A DNA stretch of 64,000 nt from the NCBI RefSeq assembly GCF_026242045.1, contig NZ_JAPJDO010000024.1:1-64000 (forward strand), given 5' to 3'. The notes beneath the pieces were generated by a model. It had not been told where the DNA came from, ran no database searches, and saw only the letters and a list, made by a program, of their open reading frames with translations. Numbering within the stretch: position 1 is the first letter of the stretch; every line of letters starts with the position of its first letter. Position numbers and translations under genes: made by a program. Origin of the DNA: Mycobacterium pinniadriaticum (GTDB taxonomy: Bacteria > Actinomycetota > Actinomycetes > Mycobacteriales > Mycobacteriaceae). Below are positions 26,187 through 34,251 of the stretch, one piece after another.

Positions 26187-26476
26187 GGGCCCGAATCTAT
26201 CGCGGCGAACACCGCGGGGACCCCGAGATGGCCCAGCCGGTCGGCACGACGGGTGCCGGACGCCGCCACCACCGAAGCGTGAACCGGCGACGCCGACGCC
26301 CACCCGGTGCCCGTCGTCCAGGCGCAGCGCACACGGTGACCGAGCCTGACGCGGTTGCCAGAGAGCCGTGTCGTGGTCACCGGGGTGGTGTTCACCCCGA
26401 CCCCGGTTGACACACTGTGTTCTTCGCAACTGTTCAGCCCGGGGCCGTGAGCGATCACGCGTGGCAAGCTCGGGCC
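26187..26476. other. Intergenic, 290 bp, no gene seen
   Basis: Divergent region between the acyl-CoA synthetase and YnfA genes. It contains a small GGGGTG-N5-CACCCC dyad and a TTGACA-like hexamer near 26408, but no supported promoter or RNA gene. Confidence 0.4.
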
Positions 26477-26809
26477 ATGGTGCTGAAGTCGATCGTCCTG
26501 TTCGTCGCCGCGGCACTGCTGGAAATCGGCGGCGCGTGGCTGGTGTGGCAGGGAGTTCGCGAACACCGCGGCTGGCTGTGGGCTGGCTTTGGCGTAATCG
26601 CCCTGGGCGCTTATGGTTTCGTGGCCACACTGCAGCCCGACGCACATTTCGGCCGGATCTTGGCGGCTTATGGTGGCGTGTTCGTCGCGGGCTCACTGCT
26701 GTGGGGAATGGTGGCCGACGGATTCCGCCCTGATCGCTGGGATGTGACGGGCTCCCTGATCTGCCTGCTGGGCGTGGCATTGATCATGTATGCCCCGCGC
26801 GGCAACTGA
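26477..26809 (+). CDS. YnfA/UPF0060 family membrane protein
   Basis: A 110-residue protein with four membrane helices and the family's LLEIGGAWLVWQGVRE start and DRWDVTGSLICLLGVALIMY end. It is related in size and shape to small multidrug resistance transporters, but its substrate is unsettled. ATG 26477 fits the family start. A convergent terminator hairpin follows. Confidence 0.85.
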   Translation: MVLKSIVLFVAAALLEIGGAWLVWQGVREHRGWLWAGFGVIALGAYGFVATLQPDAHFGRILAAYGGVFVAGSLLWGMVADGFRPDRWDVTGSLICLLGVALIMYAPRGN

Positions 26810-26815
26810 ACGCAC

Positions 26816-26849
26816 GGCGGGCCCGGCCGGTTCGCCGACCGGGCCCGCC
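26816..26849. terminator. Bidirectional hairpin terminator
   Basis: Perfect 11-bp arms GGCGGGCCCGG and CCGGGCCCGCC around a 12-base loop, placed between the convergent YnfA and CsbD genes. Confidence 0.7.
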
Positions 26850-26857
26850 CGCGGGTA

Positions 26858-27091
26858 CTACTGGTGCGCCTCCTGGCGCTTCTCTTCGGTCTTGGCCTCG
26901 GCGCGAGCCTTCTCGGCCTCGGCTTCCTTGGCCGCGGCGTCACGCTGCGCATCGGCCTTGTCCTGCTGGGCCTTGCCCTCCTCGGTGAGGTCGCCCCGGC
27001 CGGTGACGGTTCCGATGGCTTCCTTGGCCTTGCCCTTGACGTCCTCGACGACGCCCTTGATGCCCTCTTCGGGTCCGCTGTTGTCTGCCAT
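26858..27091 (-). CDS. CsbD-like stress protein
   Basis: Seventy-seven residues. The N-terminal half is the CsbD-like core (GIKGVVEDVKGKAKEAIGTVTG), and the tail is a charged Ala/Glu/Lys/Arg helix (AAAKEAEAEKARAEAKTEE). Such small, soluble proteins are general-stress-induced in bacteria; molecular function is not known. A GGAGGA ribosome site precedes ATG 27091. Confidence 0.83.
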   Translation of the reverse strand: MADNSGPEEGIKGVVEDVKGKAKEAIGTVTGRGDLTEEGKAQQDKADAQRDAAAKEAEAEKARAEAKTEEKRQEAHQ

Positions 27092-27403
27092 GGGTCCTCC
27101 TCAATGGCTGTGGTTGCTGTGCAGGATGGGGCGCATGAGCACCGATACATCCCATCTGGTGAGGCGGGCCGGTTCCGGCGATGGTCTACGTTGACCGTGC
27201 CGCGCTGCCCGCCCACGCTTCGGGTTTCCCCACCCGTCGCCGGCTAAACAACCTCAGTCGGAGAGCAATTCGCTTCACCGCACCGCCCGACGGGCCGGAC
27301 CGGTTTCTCTGCCAGCGAAACCGCTGACCGATGGCGGAACGTTTCCGGAGGCGGCGACGATGTATCAGGAGGATCATTGGGCCGGAAAAGAGGAGGCGCG
27401 GTT
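27092..27403. other. Intergenic, about 310 bp, no gene seen
   Basis: Divergent promoter region for the CsbD-like gene and the small secreted protein gene. I see the AGGAGG ribosome site at 27391-27396 for the latter and no recognisable operator or RNA gene. Confidence 0.4.
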
Positions 27404-27718
27404 ATGCGGACCGCATTGGCACTTGCCGCGGTAGCGGCGGTGGGCGGAATCGTCGCGGGACCCGCCGCGACGGCATGGGCCGAACAATCGGCACAGGAAA
27501 CGATCAACCAGCTGCAGCAGCAGGGTTACACCGTCAACATCGACCGCATCGGAACCGGTCCCCTGTCGAAGTGTGTCGTCACCAGCGTGCGCAATCCTCA
27601 AACTGTGACTCAGTGGGTGCCCTACGTCGGTCCGGGGAAGGGCAATGATCGCACCATCCTGGTGCCGGTCGTCACCAGCCAGACCATCTCGGTGTCACTG
27701 GACTGCAGCTCGCATTAG
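27404..27718 (+). CDS. Small secreted protein (paralog family)
   Basis: 104 residues with a Sec leader (MRTALALAAVAAVGGIVAGP, cleavage near AWA-EQ). The mature part has INQLQQQGYTVNIDRIG, then a Cys in CVVTSVRNPQ and a second in SLDCSS; these are shared with the protein at 44563 and partly with 4345. Two cysteines probably form a disulfide outside the cell. ATG 27404 is fixed by AGGAGG 7 bases before it. Function unknown; widespread small secreted mycobacterial proteins of this look are annotated hypothetical. Confidence 0.75.
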   Translation: MRTALALAAVAAVGGIVAGPAATAWAEQSAQETINQLQQQGYTVNIDRIGTGPLSKCVVTSVRNPQTVTQWVPYVGPGKGNDRTILVPVVTSQTISVSLDCSSH

Positions 27719-27771
27719 CGCGATTTGCCCGCCTCCTCCTCAGGCCGTACCCGGCCCGCATCGTCGGCGAG

Positions 27772-28158
27772 CTAGTCGAGGTCGACGCGGATGGTGAGTA
27801 GGTTGTCTCCCATCGCGCGCACTGCTGCACTGTTCATCCGCGGAAGTTCGGCCAGCCTGGCCCGCGCATCGTCGTCGGGTAACAGGGTGGCCGTTCCGCT
27901 GTGCCAGCTCCCCCGAACGCGGACCCGAACACGCGGATCCGCCGCGATGTTGCGGACGTACTGCGATCGATCACCGAACTCCGACACCAGCCAGAATTCT
28001 TTGCCGTCGAGCCGTCCACCGATCGGAGTACGCCGGGGTTGCCCGGATTTTCGTCCGGTGGTTTCCAGCAGCGTCTGGATCGGGACCAACCGCATCATCG
28101 GGTTGGCGAACCGGCGCTGGATGAAGCTGACGATCTGCTGCCGGGGAGTCGTGGTCAT
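27772..28158 (-). CDS. DDN-type deazaflavin (F420)-dependent nitroreductase family protein
   Basis: A 128-residue single-domain protein with LLETTGRKSGQPRRTPIGG, the signature of the F420H2-dependent quinone/nitroreductase family that includes Ddn, followed by GKEFWLVSEFGDRSQYVRNIAADPRVRV. Members reduce quinones or other lipophilic substrates. It lies 21 bases after the propeller gene on the same strand. Substrate unknown. Confidence 0.85.
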   Translation of the reverse strand: MTTTPRQQIVSFIQRRFANPMMRLVPIQTLLETTGRKSGQPRRTPIGGRLDGKEFWLVSEFGDRSQYVRNIAADPRVRVRVRGSWHSGTATLLPDDDARARLAELPRMNSAAVRAMGDNLLTIRVDLD

Positions 28159-28179
28159 GACTCCATCGTGGCAGCTGGC

Positions 28180-29310
28180 TCAGGATGCCGCGATAGCCAA
28201 CTGCGGCAGCGGGGCCGCCACCTCGAGCCGGAGCGCGGTGATCGTGCCGGTGTAGTCGGCCGCATACAGCCGGTTGCGGACCGGGTCGGCGGCCAGGCAG
28301 GACAGCTGGGGGCCGATGACGACACTGTCGACGATCTCGGTGGTCGCCGTGCACAGGACGGCGATCTCGTCCCGGTCGACGATGTAGGCGCATCGGCCGC
28401 CACGGCCGAGCACCAGCTGCGTGGGCACTCCGCCCATTGCGATGACGTCGGTGACCCGCGCGCCCACGACGTCGATGACATGGATGACGCCGCCGTGTCC
28501 GGCATCCCAGCCGGTGGCAAAGACGGTGCGGCCGTTGGGCATAACCGCGATGTCACCGATGGAACCCGCCGTCGCGACGAGGTCGCGGACCACCCGGTCC
28601 TGGGCGTCGATGATCGCCAGCACGCCGCCGGCGGGGGTGGTCAACGCGGCGAACAGGCGGCTTCCGTCGGAGCTCAGGCACAGTGCCGCGACAGAGGCGC
28701 CCGGGCCGACCGGGATCTCGATCGGGGCGATGTCGCCGGTCTCGATGTCGACGGCGGCGATGTCGACGGTGTCGTCGGCCGTCCGCGCCACGTAGAGGAC
28801 GTCGGCGGCCGGGCTGACCGCCAACCCGCCGGCGGTCATCTCGAAGGTCTTGGCCGCCAGCGGCTTCCCGCTGCGGGGATCGATGGCAACGACGGCGTCG
28901 CGCTCGTTCGAGGCCGCGCTGACATAGGCCCGATCGGCCACGACGACGGCGGCGTAGGGCTCGCTGAGGCCATCGATGGTGGCCGTCACCGAGAGTGTGG
29001 CGGCGTCGAGGACGCACACGACGTCGGCGCCGTAGTGCGCGGTGACCAGATAGCGGCCATCGGGGCTCACGGCCATGTCACTGACCGGCCCGTGTCCGGC
29101 GGCGAGCGTCTTGGCGATCGTGACGACCGGCGCGGCGATGGGCTCGGTCGGTGGCTCCAGTTCGGCGCCGCGCAGCAGTTGCGGGAGCAGGGCACCGATC
29201 GGGGTACGCCGGATCGCCGGCAACGGCGACAGCCACGGAGAGGGCGCCACGGGGACTCGCTCAGCCACCGCAACACCGGCCACTTCCGTAACTCCCGTTG
29301 TGTTTGCCAT
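28180..29310 (-). CDS. YncE-like beta-propeller protein
   Basis: A 376-residue protein made of about seven repeats of the type PVSDMAVSPDGRYLVTAHYGADVVCVLDAATLSVTA-like blades (for example VSPAADVLYVARTADDT and MPNGRTVFATGWDAG), as in the YncE/PQQ-dependent propeller family. No clear signal peptide is seen. It likely binds a partner or DNA/ligand; no catalytic residues can be assigned. A CGTTACC-N4-GGTAACG dyad lies 56 bases upstream. Confidence 0.75.
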   Translation of the reverse strand: MANTTGVTEVAGVAVAERVPVAPSPWLSPLPAIRRTPIGALLPQLLRGAELEPPTEPIAAPVVTIAKTLAAGHGPVSDMAVSPDGRYLVTAHYGADVVCVLDAATLSVTATIDGLSEPYAAVVVADRAYVSAASNERDAVVAIDPRSGKPLAAKTFEMTAGGLAVSPAADVLYVARTADDTVDIAAVDIETGDIAPIEIPVGPGASVAALCLSSDGSRLFAALTTPAGGVLAIIDAQDRVVRDLVATAGSIGDIAVMPNGRTVFATGWDAGHGGVIHVIDVVGARVTDVIAMGGVPTQLVLGRGGRCAYIVDRDEIAVLCTATTEIVDSVVIGPQLSCLAADPVRNRLYAADYTGTITALRLEVAAPLPQLAIAAS

Positions 29311-29762
29311 GATCTCGTACCTCCGCCGGCCTGCATTCAGCCGAGCCTTGCCTTCTGTCCGTATGCGTTACCTGCTGGTAACGACCCTGGTTGAGTGTAG
29401 CGAGGGAATTCACCAAGAATTCTCGGCTTTCCAGAACCCATTTCCCATAAACCCCGCGGGTCTCAGGAAGCGCTAAGGCGGCGCCCGTTATCAATTCGTT
29501 GCATTAGTTGTGACGACCCCGGCATATGCCCAATAACCAGCGGATTCAATGGATTTCAAGATCATGAATCAAGCGCTTGAACGACACCCCGGCTTAGATT
29601 TTCTTACCCGCTGAGAACCGAAAGAGGCAGAAATCACAATGCCTCAGTTGCGTCTAAATTATTAAGGAAACTTCTTACTTATTGACGATGCCGGCGGCTG
29701 GCGGCGTCCATTTCCCGACTCGCGCGATCGTGAACGCCCTCGATGTTCGCTGATCGGCATGG
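29311..29762. other. AT-richer intergenic region with dyads
   Basis: No gene supported in about 450 bases. CGTTACC-TGCT-GGTAACG at 29366-29383 is a perfect 7-bp dyad upstream of the propeller gene and could be its operator. GAATTC occurs twice, 5 bases apart, at 29406-29422. From about 29480 to 29700 the base composition is clearly lower in GC than the surrounding DNA. Confidence 0.45.
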
Positions 29763-29800
29763 TTAGCGAGTGAGTCTCAACAATTCGCCAGTGGTCCAGA

Positions 29801-30806
29801 TCACACCATCTGTTCGACGGTCTCGCGGCTGCGGACCGGATCGCTGCCGAGTATGTACCTCGGCTCGGTGTGGGCGACGGTGGTGCCGCCCGCGACCCGC
29901 TCTTGGGCCTGCTTGAATTCCGGCAGCGGCCCCATCGCCGCCCAGACTCCGTTGAGGGCGGCCCAGGTGGCCGCGCGACGCGCCGCCCGTTCGATGGGGT
30001 GCGGCCGGCGGTAGGCGATCATCTCGGCCGCCCAGTCCGGCATGGCGTCGCGGATCGCCCAGTCGAAGAATTTGGCTTCTTGTGGGACGTCCGGGTTGTT
30101 CATCAGGTTGGGCCCGGTGAACTGAGCGGCGCCATGAGTAAGGGCCAGGCGCGGCAAATACGAGCGTAAACACTCGAGCGTCTCGGCCTTGGTCGCCGGC
30201 AGGTCCGTACCGCCCAGCGCGTGGCCGACCCGGACGAACTCGCCGTAGTAGCGGTCGATATTGCGCAGCGGCGCCGGATGGTAGAGCTCGTGCCCGGTCG
30301 CGATGCCCCAGACCACCGTCGCGTAGTTCCAGCGCAGCCACTCGGGATCGTCGGCGTCGTAGGGCAGGCCGTCGGGGCGCACTCCCTTGATGGTGTGGTG
30401 CATGGCGCGCACCGTCTGCGCCACCCGCTCGGCGGTCTCGGTGGACCCGTACGCCGTCCCGATGAAGAACGCCACCGAGTGGGCCAGCCGCACCTGGGAA
30501 CCCTTGAGGTCCAGCCGGCCGGTGGAGTTGCCGTCGTCATCGTGTTCGACGACCCGCGAGTGGTCGGAGCCCATCGGAGAAGATACTGGGGTCGAACCGC
30601 TCGATGAAGGCGGCGCACTGCAACCCGAAGATCAGTGCCGAGGTGTGCGAGTGCACGTGCCAGACGGCGCTGCCGGGACCGAACCAGCCGGGATCGCCCG
30701 CTGGCGCATCGAATTCCAGGCCACGGAGGAACTGTCCGCGGATGTTCCGGTCGAAATCGGATCGCACCTTGCGCTCGAGAAGTTGGTGCGGCAGCAGCAG
30801 TTTCAT
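29801..30806 (-). pseudogene. MpaB-type oxygenase family (DUF2236) gene with frameshift
   Basis: Two overlapping minus-strand frames together give one DUF2236 protein. The first (from ATG 30806) reads PGSAVWHVHSHTSALIFGLQ and continues to ERFDPSIF; the second picks up immediately as MGSDHSRVVEH and continues through RWNYATVVWG to its stop at 29801. The switch is around 30570-30580 and needs a single-base shift. DUF2236 proteins are haem-type oxygenases or latex-clearing-like enzymes. It may be a real pseudogene or a sequencing error. It is divergent from the TetR gene at 30900, which probably controls it. Confidence 0.7.
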
Positions 30807-30899
30807 CTCGGCTGGCTCCTTTCCCGGTGGCGAACCATCTGGTCACACCCGTAACCAAAATAGCACGGCGCCGGCATCAGGCGGGTATATCCTCGGCCC

Positions 30900-31496
30900 A
30901 TGCCGAGTGCGACCCGATGGGCCGGGGTGTCCGCCGCCGATCGCCAGGCCGAACGACGGGCGCTGCTGGTTCGCGCCGCTCTCGGGTTGTTCGGCGACGG
31001 CGGGGAAGGCGCGGTGTCCGTGCGGTCGGTGTGCCGAGCCGCCGAGTTGAACACCCGGTACTTCTACGAGAGCTTCACCGACACCGACGAACTGCTGGGC
31101 GCGGTCTACGACGAGGTGGCCGGAGAACTCGGAGCCGTCCTGACCGCGGCGATGGCCAGTGCACACGACGATCGGTCACGGCTGCGGTCCGGCATCCGCG
31201 CCGTCCTCGACTTCAGCTCGGCCGACCCGCGCCGCGGAAAGATCTTGTTCACCGAGGCGCGCACCAACCCGGTGCTGGCCGCGCGACGCACCCTGGCCCA
31301 GGACCACCTACGCGAGCTCGTCCTCGACGAGCAGCGTCGGACCGTACCTGAATCCGACCGGGTGGCAACCGAAGTCGGCGCCGCGATGTATGCGGGGGCG
31401 ATGGCCGAGCTCGCCCAGCAGTGGCTGGCCGGCACCCTAGGGGACGACGTCGACGCCGTCGTCACCCACGCCGTTCGGCTGCTGCTGCCGAACTGA
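30900..31496 (+). CDS. TetR-family regulator
   Basis: A 198-residue regulator: TetR helix-turn-helix at about residues 15-60 (ALGLFGDGGEGAVSVRSVCRAA then NTRYFYESFTDTDELL) and a helical C-terminal domain. It is divergent from the frameshifted DUF2236 gene with 93 bases between, a usual regulator-target arrangement. A weak TGGT-N10-ACCA dyad lies near 30838 in that gap. Ligand unknown. Confidence 0.85.
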   Translation: MPSATRWAGVSAADRQAERRALLVRAALGLFGDGGEGAVSVRSVCRAAELNTRYFYESFTDTDELLGAVYDEVAGELGAVLTAAMASAHDDRSRLRSGIRAVLDFSSADPRRGKILFTEARTNPVLAARRTLAQDHLRELVLDEQRRTVPESDRVATEVGAAMYAGAMAELAQQWLAGTLGDDVDAVVTHAVRLLLPN

Positions 31497-31613
31497 GCCC
31501 CGGTCCGTCCCCAAGAGCGCGATCCAGGCCGGCCCGGCGCCGAAGATGGCTGGTTGGCCTGGCCGCGCCCGCGCAATAAGCTGATCAGCGACCCGATCGA
31601 GGAGCATGAGCCG

Positions 31614-32285
31614 ATGAACCCAGACGACGATCCCGAGAAACGGATTCAGGAACTCGAGCGCCCGTTGACCGAGATGGCTCACACGAGCGAACTGGGGACC
31701 CCCGGATCTCAAAGCGGCTGGCCGCAACCGCCCCCCGCCCCACCCGGCTACTACGGTCCGCCGATGCCGCCGCCGATGCCATCTTCGTCGCCCGGCCTCC
31801 GCATCGGCTGGATTGTGCTGGCGCTGATGGTCGTTGGGCTGATCGTCGGCGGCGGCGCGATCCTGGCCACGTCGATGTTCGCCGCCAACCGCTCCTCGAC
31901 CGGCGGCCCGGCGGTCTCCGGTGGAGGCGACACGTTCACCACGCCGAGCCGGCCCAGCACCCGAACGCCGACCCCGTCGGCGCCGTCCAACTCGGCGGCC
32001 ACGGTGGTGCCCCCGCCGCCGGGCGGCAGCCTCAGCGTCGCCGGCATCAACGAGAACAAACGGATCACCTGCGACGACAGCGTGGTCACCATCAGCGGCG
32101 TGGACAACACCGTGGTCATCACCGGGCACTGCAGACTGGTTCAGGTGTCCGGCATGGACAACGTGGTGACCGTCGACATCGCCGACGCCATCGAAGCCTC
32201 CGGCATGGACAACAAGGTCACCTATCGGGGCGGCTCGCCGAAGATCGGCAAGTCCGGCTTCGGGAACACCGTCGAGGCGGGCTGA
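31614..32285 (+). CDS. DUF3060 membrane-anchored protein
   Basis: About 223 residues from ATG 31614. Order: charged N-terminus, proline-rich stretch (QPPPAPPGYYGPPMPPPMPS), one membrane helix (IGWIVLALMVVGLIVGGGAI), a Ser/Thr/Pro linker, then a C-terminal beta-helix-like DUF3060 domain with repeated DNTVVITGHC / MDNVVTVD / MDNKVTYRG units. The domain should face outside. GGAG 8-12 bases upstream supports this start over 31554. Function unknown. Confidence 0.75.
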   Translation: MNPDDDPEKRIQELERPLTEMAHTSELGTPGSQSGWPQPPPAPPGYYGPPMPPPMPSSSPGLRIGWIVLALMVVGLIVGGGAILATSMFAANRSSTGGPAVSGGGDTFTTPSRPSTRTPTPSAPSNSAATVVPPPPGGSLSVAGINENKRITCDDSVVTISGVDNTVVITGHCRLVQVSGMDNVVTVDIADAIEASGMDNKVTYRGGSPKIGKSGFGNTVEAG

Positions 32286-32288
32286 CCT

Positions 32289-33650
32289 CTAACGCAACGG
32301 GACGAAGCGGGTCAACTTGCCGGTCGCCCGGCGACGCGGCAATTGCTCGACCACCGCGACGCTGATCGTCGGATGCCGAAGACCGTAGCGCCGCATAGCG
32401 GTCGCCAGAGCGCGGGACAGTGCCACCGGATCGGGTTGGCCGACGACAAGGATCTCCGCGCCGGTCGTGGTCTGGGTGACCTGGTACTCGGTGACCTGCG
32501 AGTCGGTGCCCAGTACATGGCGAAAAGCACTGGCCGGCACGGTGATCCCAGTATAGGTGAAGTCGTCGTCGCGGCGCCCCGTGACGTCGGCGACTCGAGC
32601 GAACGCACTCCCGCACGGGCACCGCCCCGGCAGGAAGGTGATCTCGTCGCCCAGGTCGTAGCGGATGAAGGGGAAGGTCCGGTTGGCCAGTCCGGTGGCC
32701 AGCGTGCGGGCGGCCGGTTCATCGGGGGCCACCGGCATACCGTCGCCATCGACTCGTTCGAGGATCACCTCGTCCTCGCAGACGTGCAGGCCATCGTCGT
32801 ACCCGCAGCCGACAGCCTGAACACCGATCTCGGTTGAGCCCCATAGGTTATGGATGGTCGCACCCCAGGCCTGGCCGATGGCGACGCGATCTTCTGGCAA
32901 CAACGGCTCGGAATTCGTGCTGACCCGGCGTGGCCGGATCGCCAGTTCGCCGGCCAGCGTCGCACGGGCAAGCCGGCCGATCACCGTCGCATATCCGGCA
33001 ATATGTGTCGGCGCCACCGCCGCCACCTCGGCCAGCACCCGGTCGAATGGCGCGCCCGCCTCGATCACCGTCGTCCGCATCCCGTCGCGGGTCGGCACGT
33101 CGAACAGCGGCGTACTGGCGTGTGGGGGCACGGCCGCGGTGAGAACCGCCAACCGGCTTTCCCCGGCAACCGGGTCGTGAAGCTCGTCGCGGGCCTGCAT
33201 CCGCCACGCGAGGCAGGCGGCACTGATGAAGAACGGCCAATCCCAGACGTAGACGCCGCGCACGCCGCTGGACCCGCCCGAACTGAAAACCTGCTGATTG
33301 TGCTCGGTGTACGAAAACCATTGTTGCTCGGCCAGAATACGCTCGGCACGGGCCCGGTTCAGGTCGGGCACGGTGATCACCGCATCCCATTCGTTCTGCG
33401 CCTGCTGCTTGGTCATCACCGGCACGGCGGCCAGTTCAGCTGATGCGGGGTCCAGGCCGGCCAGTCGCGCGGCGTGAAACGGCGAGCGCTCTCGGGCATA
33501 GGCCAGCAATGCCCGCAACCGATTGCCACTATGGCGTTCGATCTGCGCACGCGACCACTCCAGGCGACCCAGATGGTCCTCGAGCGCCGCCGAGACCGCC
33601 GCCAGGTGGGCCGCGCGGATGCGGCCGTATTCGGCACGTGGGTCCGGCAT
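32289..33650 (-). CDS. Phenylacetate-CoA-ligase-like adenylating enzyme
   Basis: A 453-residue member of the PaaK-like (COG1541) ligases. Visible landmarks: SSGGSSGVRGVYVWD as the phosphate loop, WGSTEIG, YDLGDEI and CPCGSAFARV with a possible metal-binding cysteine pair, and a C-terminal ATGKLTRF with the lysine. It would adenylate a carboxylic acid for CoA or carrier-protein transfer. ATG 33650 matches the family start; it follows the secreted cupin gene by 17 bases on the same strand. Substrate unknown. Confidence 0.75.
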   Translation of the reverse strand: MPDPRAEYGRIRAAHLAAVSAALEDHLGRLEWSRAQIERHSGNRLRALLAYARERSPFHAARLAGLDPASAELAAVPVMTKQQAQNEWDAVITVPDLNRARAERILAEQQWFSYTEHNQQVFSSGGSSGVRGVYVWDWPFFISAACLAWRMQARDELHDPVAGESRLAVLTAAVPPHASTPLFDVPTRDGMRTTVIEAGAPFDRVLAEVAAVAPTHIAGYATVIGRLARATLAGELAIRPRRVSTNSEPLLPEDRVAIGQAWGATIHNLWGSTEIGVQAVGCGYDDGLHVCEDEVILERVDGDGMPVAPDEPAARTLATGLANRTFPFIRYDLGDEITFLPGRCPCGSAFARVADVTGRRDDDFTYTGITVPASAFRHVLGTDSQVTEYQVTQTTTGAEILVVGQPDPVALSRALATAMRRYGLRHPTISVAVVEQLPRRRATGKLTRFVPLR

Positions 33651-33667
33651 CTGTCGGGGATCCGGTC

Positions 33668-34117
33668 CTAGTTCGCGCAGGCGTCGGGCGCGTCGCCGCG
33701 AACCGGTGCGTCGACGGGAAGGGTATAGGTGATCACCACCCGGGCCGCCGATCCCGATTCGTTGCCGACCCGGTGGGGCATACCAGCGGGGATGTACACC
33801 GCCTGGCCGGCGCCGTAGGTGACCGGATCGCACGCGGTGGCGGTCTGCACCGCCACGGAGCCGCCGGTGATCACCGACAGCTCGGCGCCCGGATGGGTGT
33901 GCCAGCCGCTGGCCGCGCCGGGTTGCATATCGAGACCCTGCACGACGAGCGTCGTGGGCCCGTCGGTGGCGATCGACACCGGCGCCTCGGTGCTGCCCTC
34001 CGCGATGTCGGTGCGCACGGCATCACCGCTGGGAGGTGTCGCGCCGGTCGTCGGCACAGGCACTACCGCGCACAGCGCGGAGGCGATCCCCGCGACGGTC
34101 AACCCTCGGACGATCAT
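33668..34117 (-). CDS. Secreted cupin protein
   Basis: 149 residues with a leader (MIVRGLTVAGIASALCAVVP) and one cupin domain (ASGWHTHPGAELSVITGGSVAV, then GAGQAVYIPAGMPHRVGNE), whose histidines HTH and H near the end can bind a metal. Start ATG 34117 has GGAGGAG 6 bases before it. Probably extracytoplasmic; function unknown. Its upstream region is divergent from the ABC transporter gene at 34252. Confidence 0.78.
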   Translation of the reverse strand: MIVRGLTVAGIASALCAVVPVPTTGATPPSGDAVRTDIAEGSTEAPVSIATDGPTTLVVQGLDMQPGAASGWHTHPGAELSVITGGSVAVQTATACDPVTYGAGQAVYIPAGMPHRVGNESGSAARVVITYTLPVDAPVRGDAPDACAN

Positions 34118-34251
34118 GGCACTCCTCCTCGTCGATCGTTGCGCCTCAGCCTGGCCCACATCGGGTCGAAGCGTGCGCGAAATCGAGCACACGGCCCTAC
34201 ATCGCGTTAGCGTGAACCACACCCCAACAATCGAGAAATGGGAGGAAACGC

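Noticed and set aside
27901..29394. 497-codon plus frame opposite the propeller gene
   Set aside because: Gly/Asp/Arg-rich shadow; the blade repeats are on the minus strand.
30807..30899. Operator in the TetR/MpaB divergent region
   Set aside because: Only a loose TGGT-N10-ACCA match; too weak to list as a feature.
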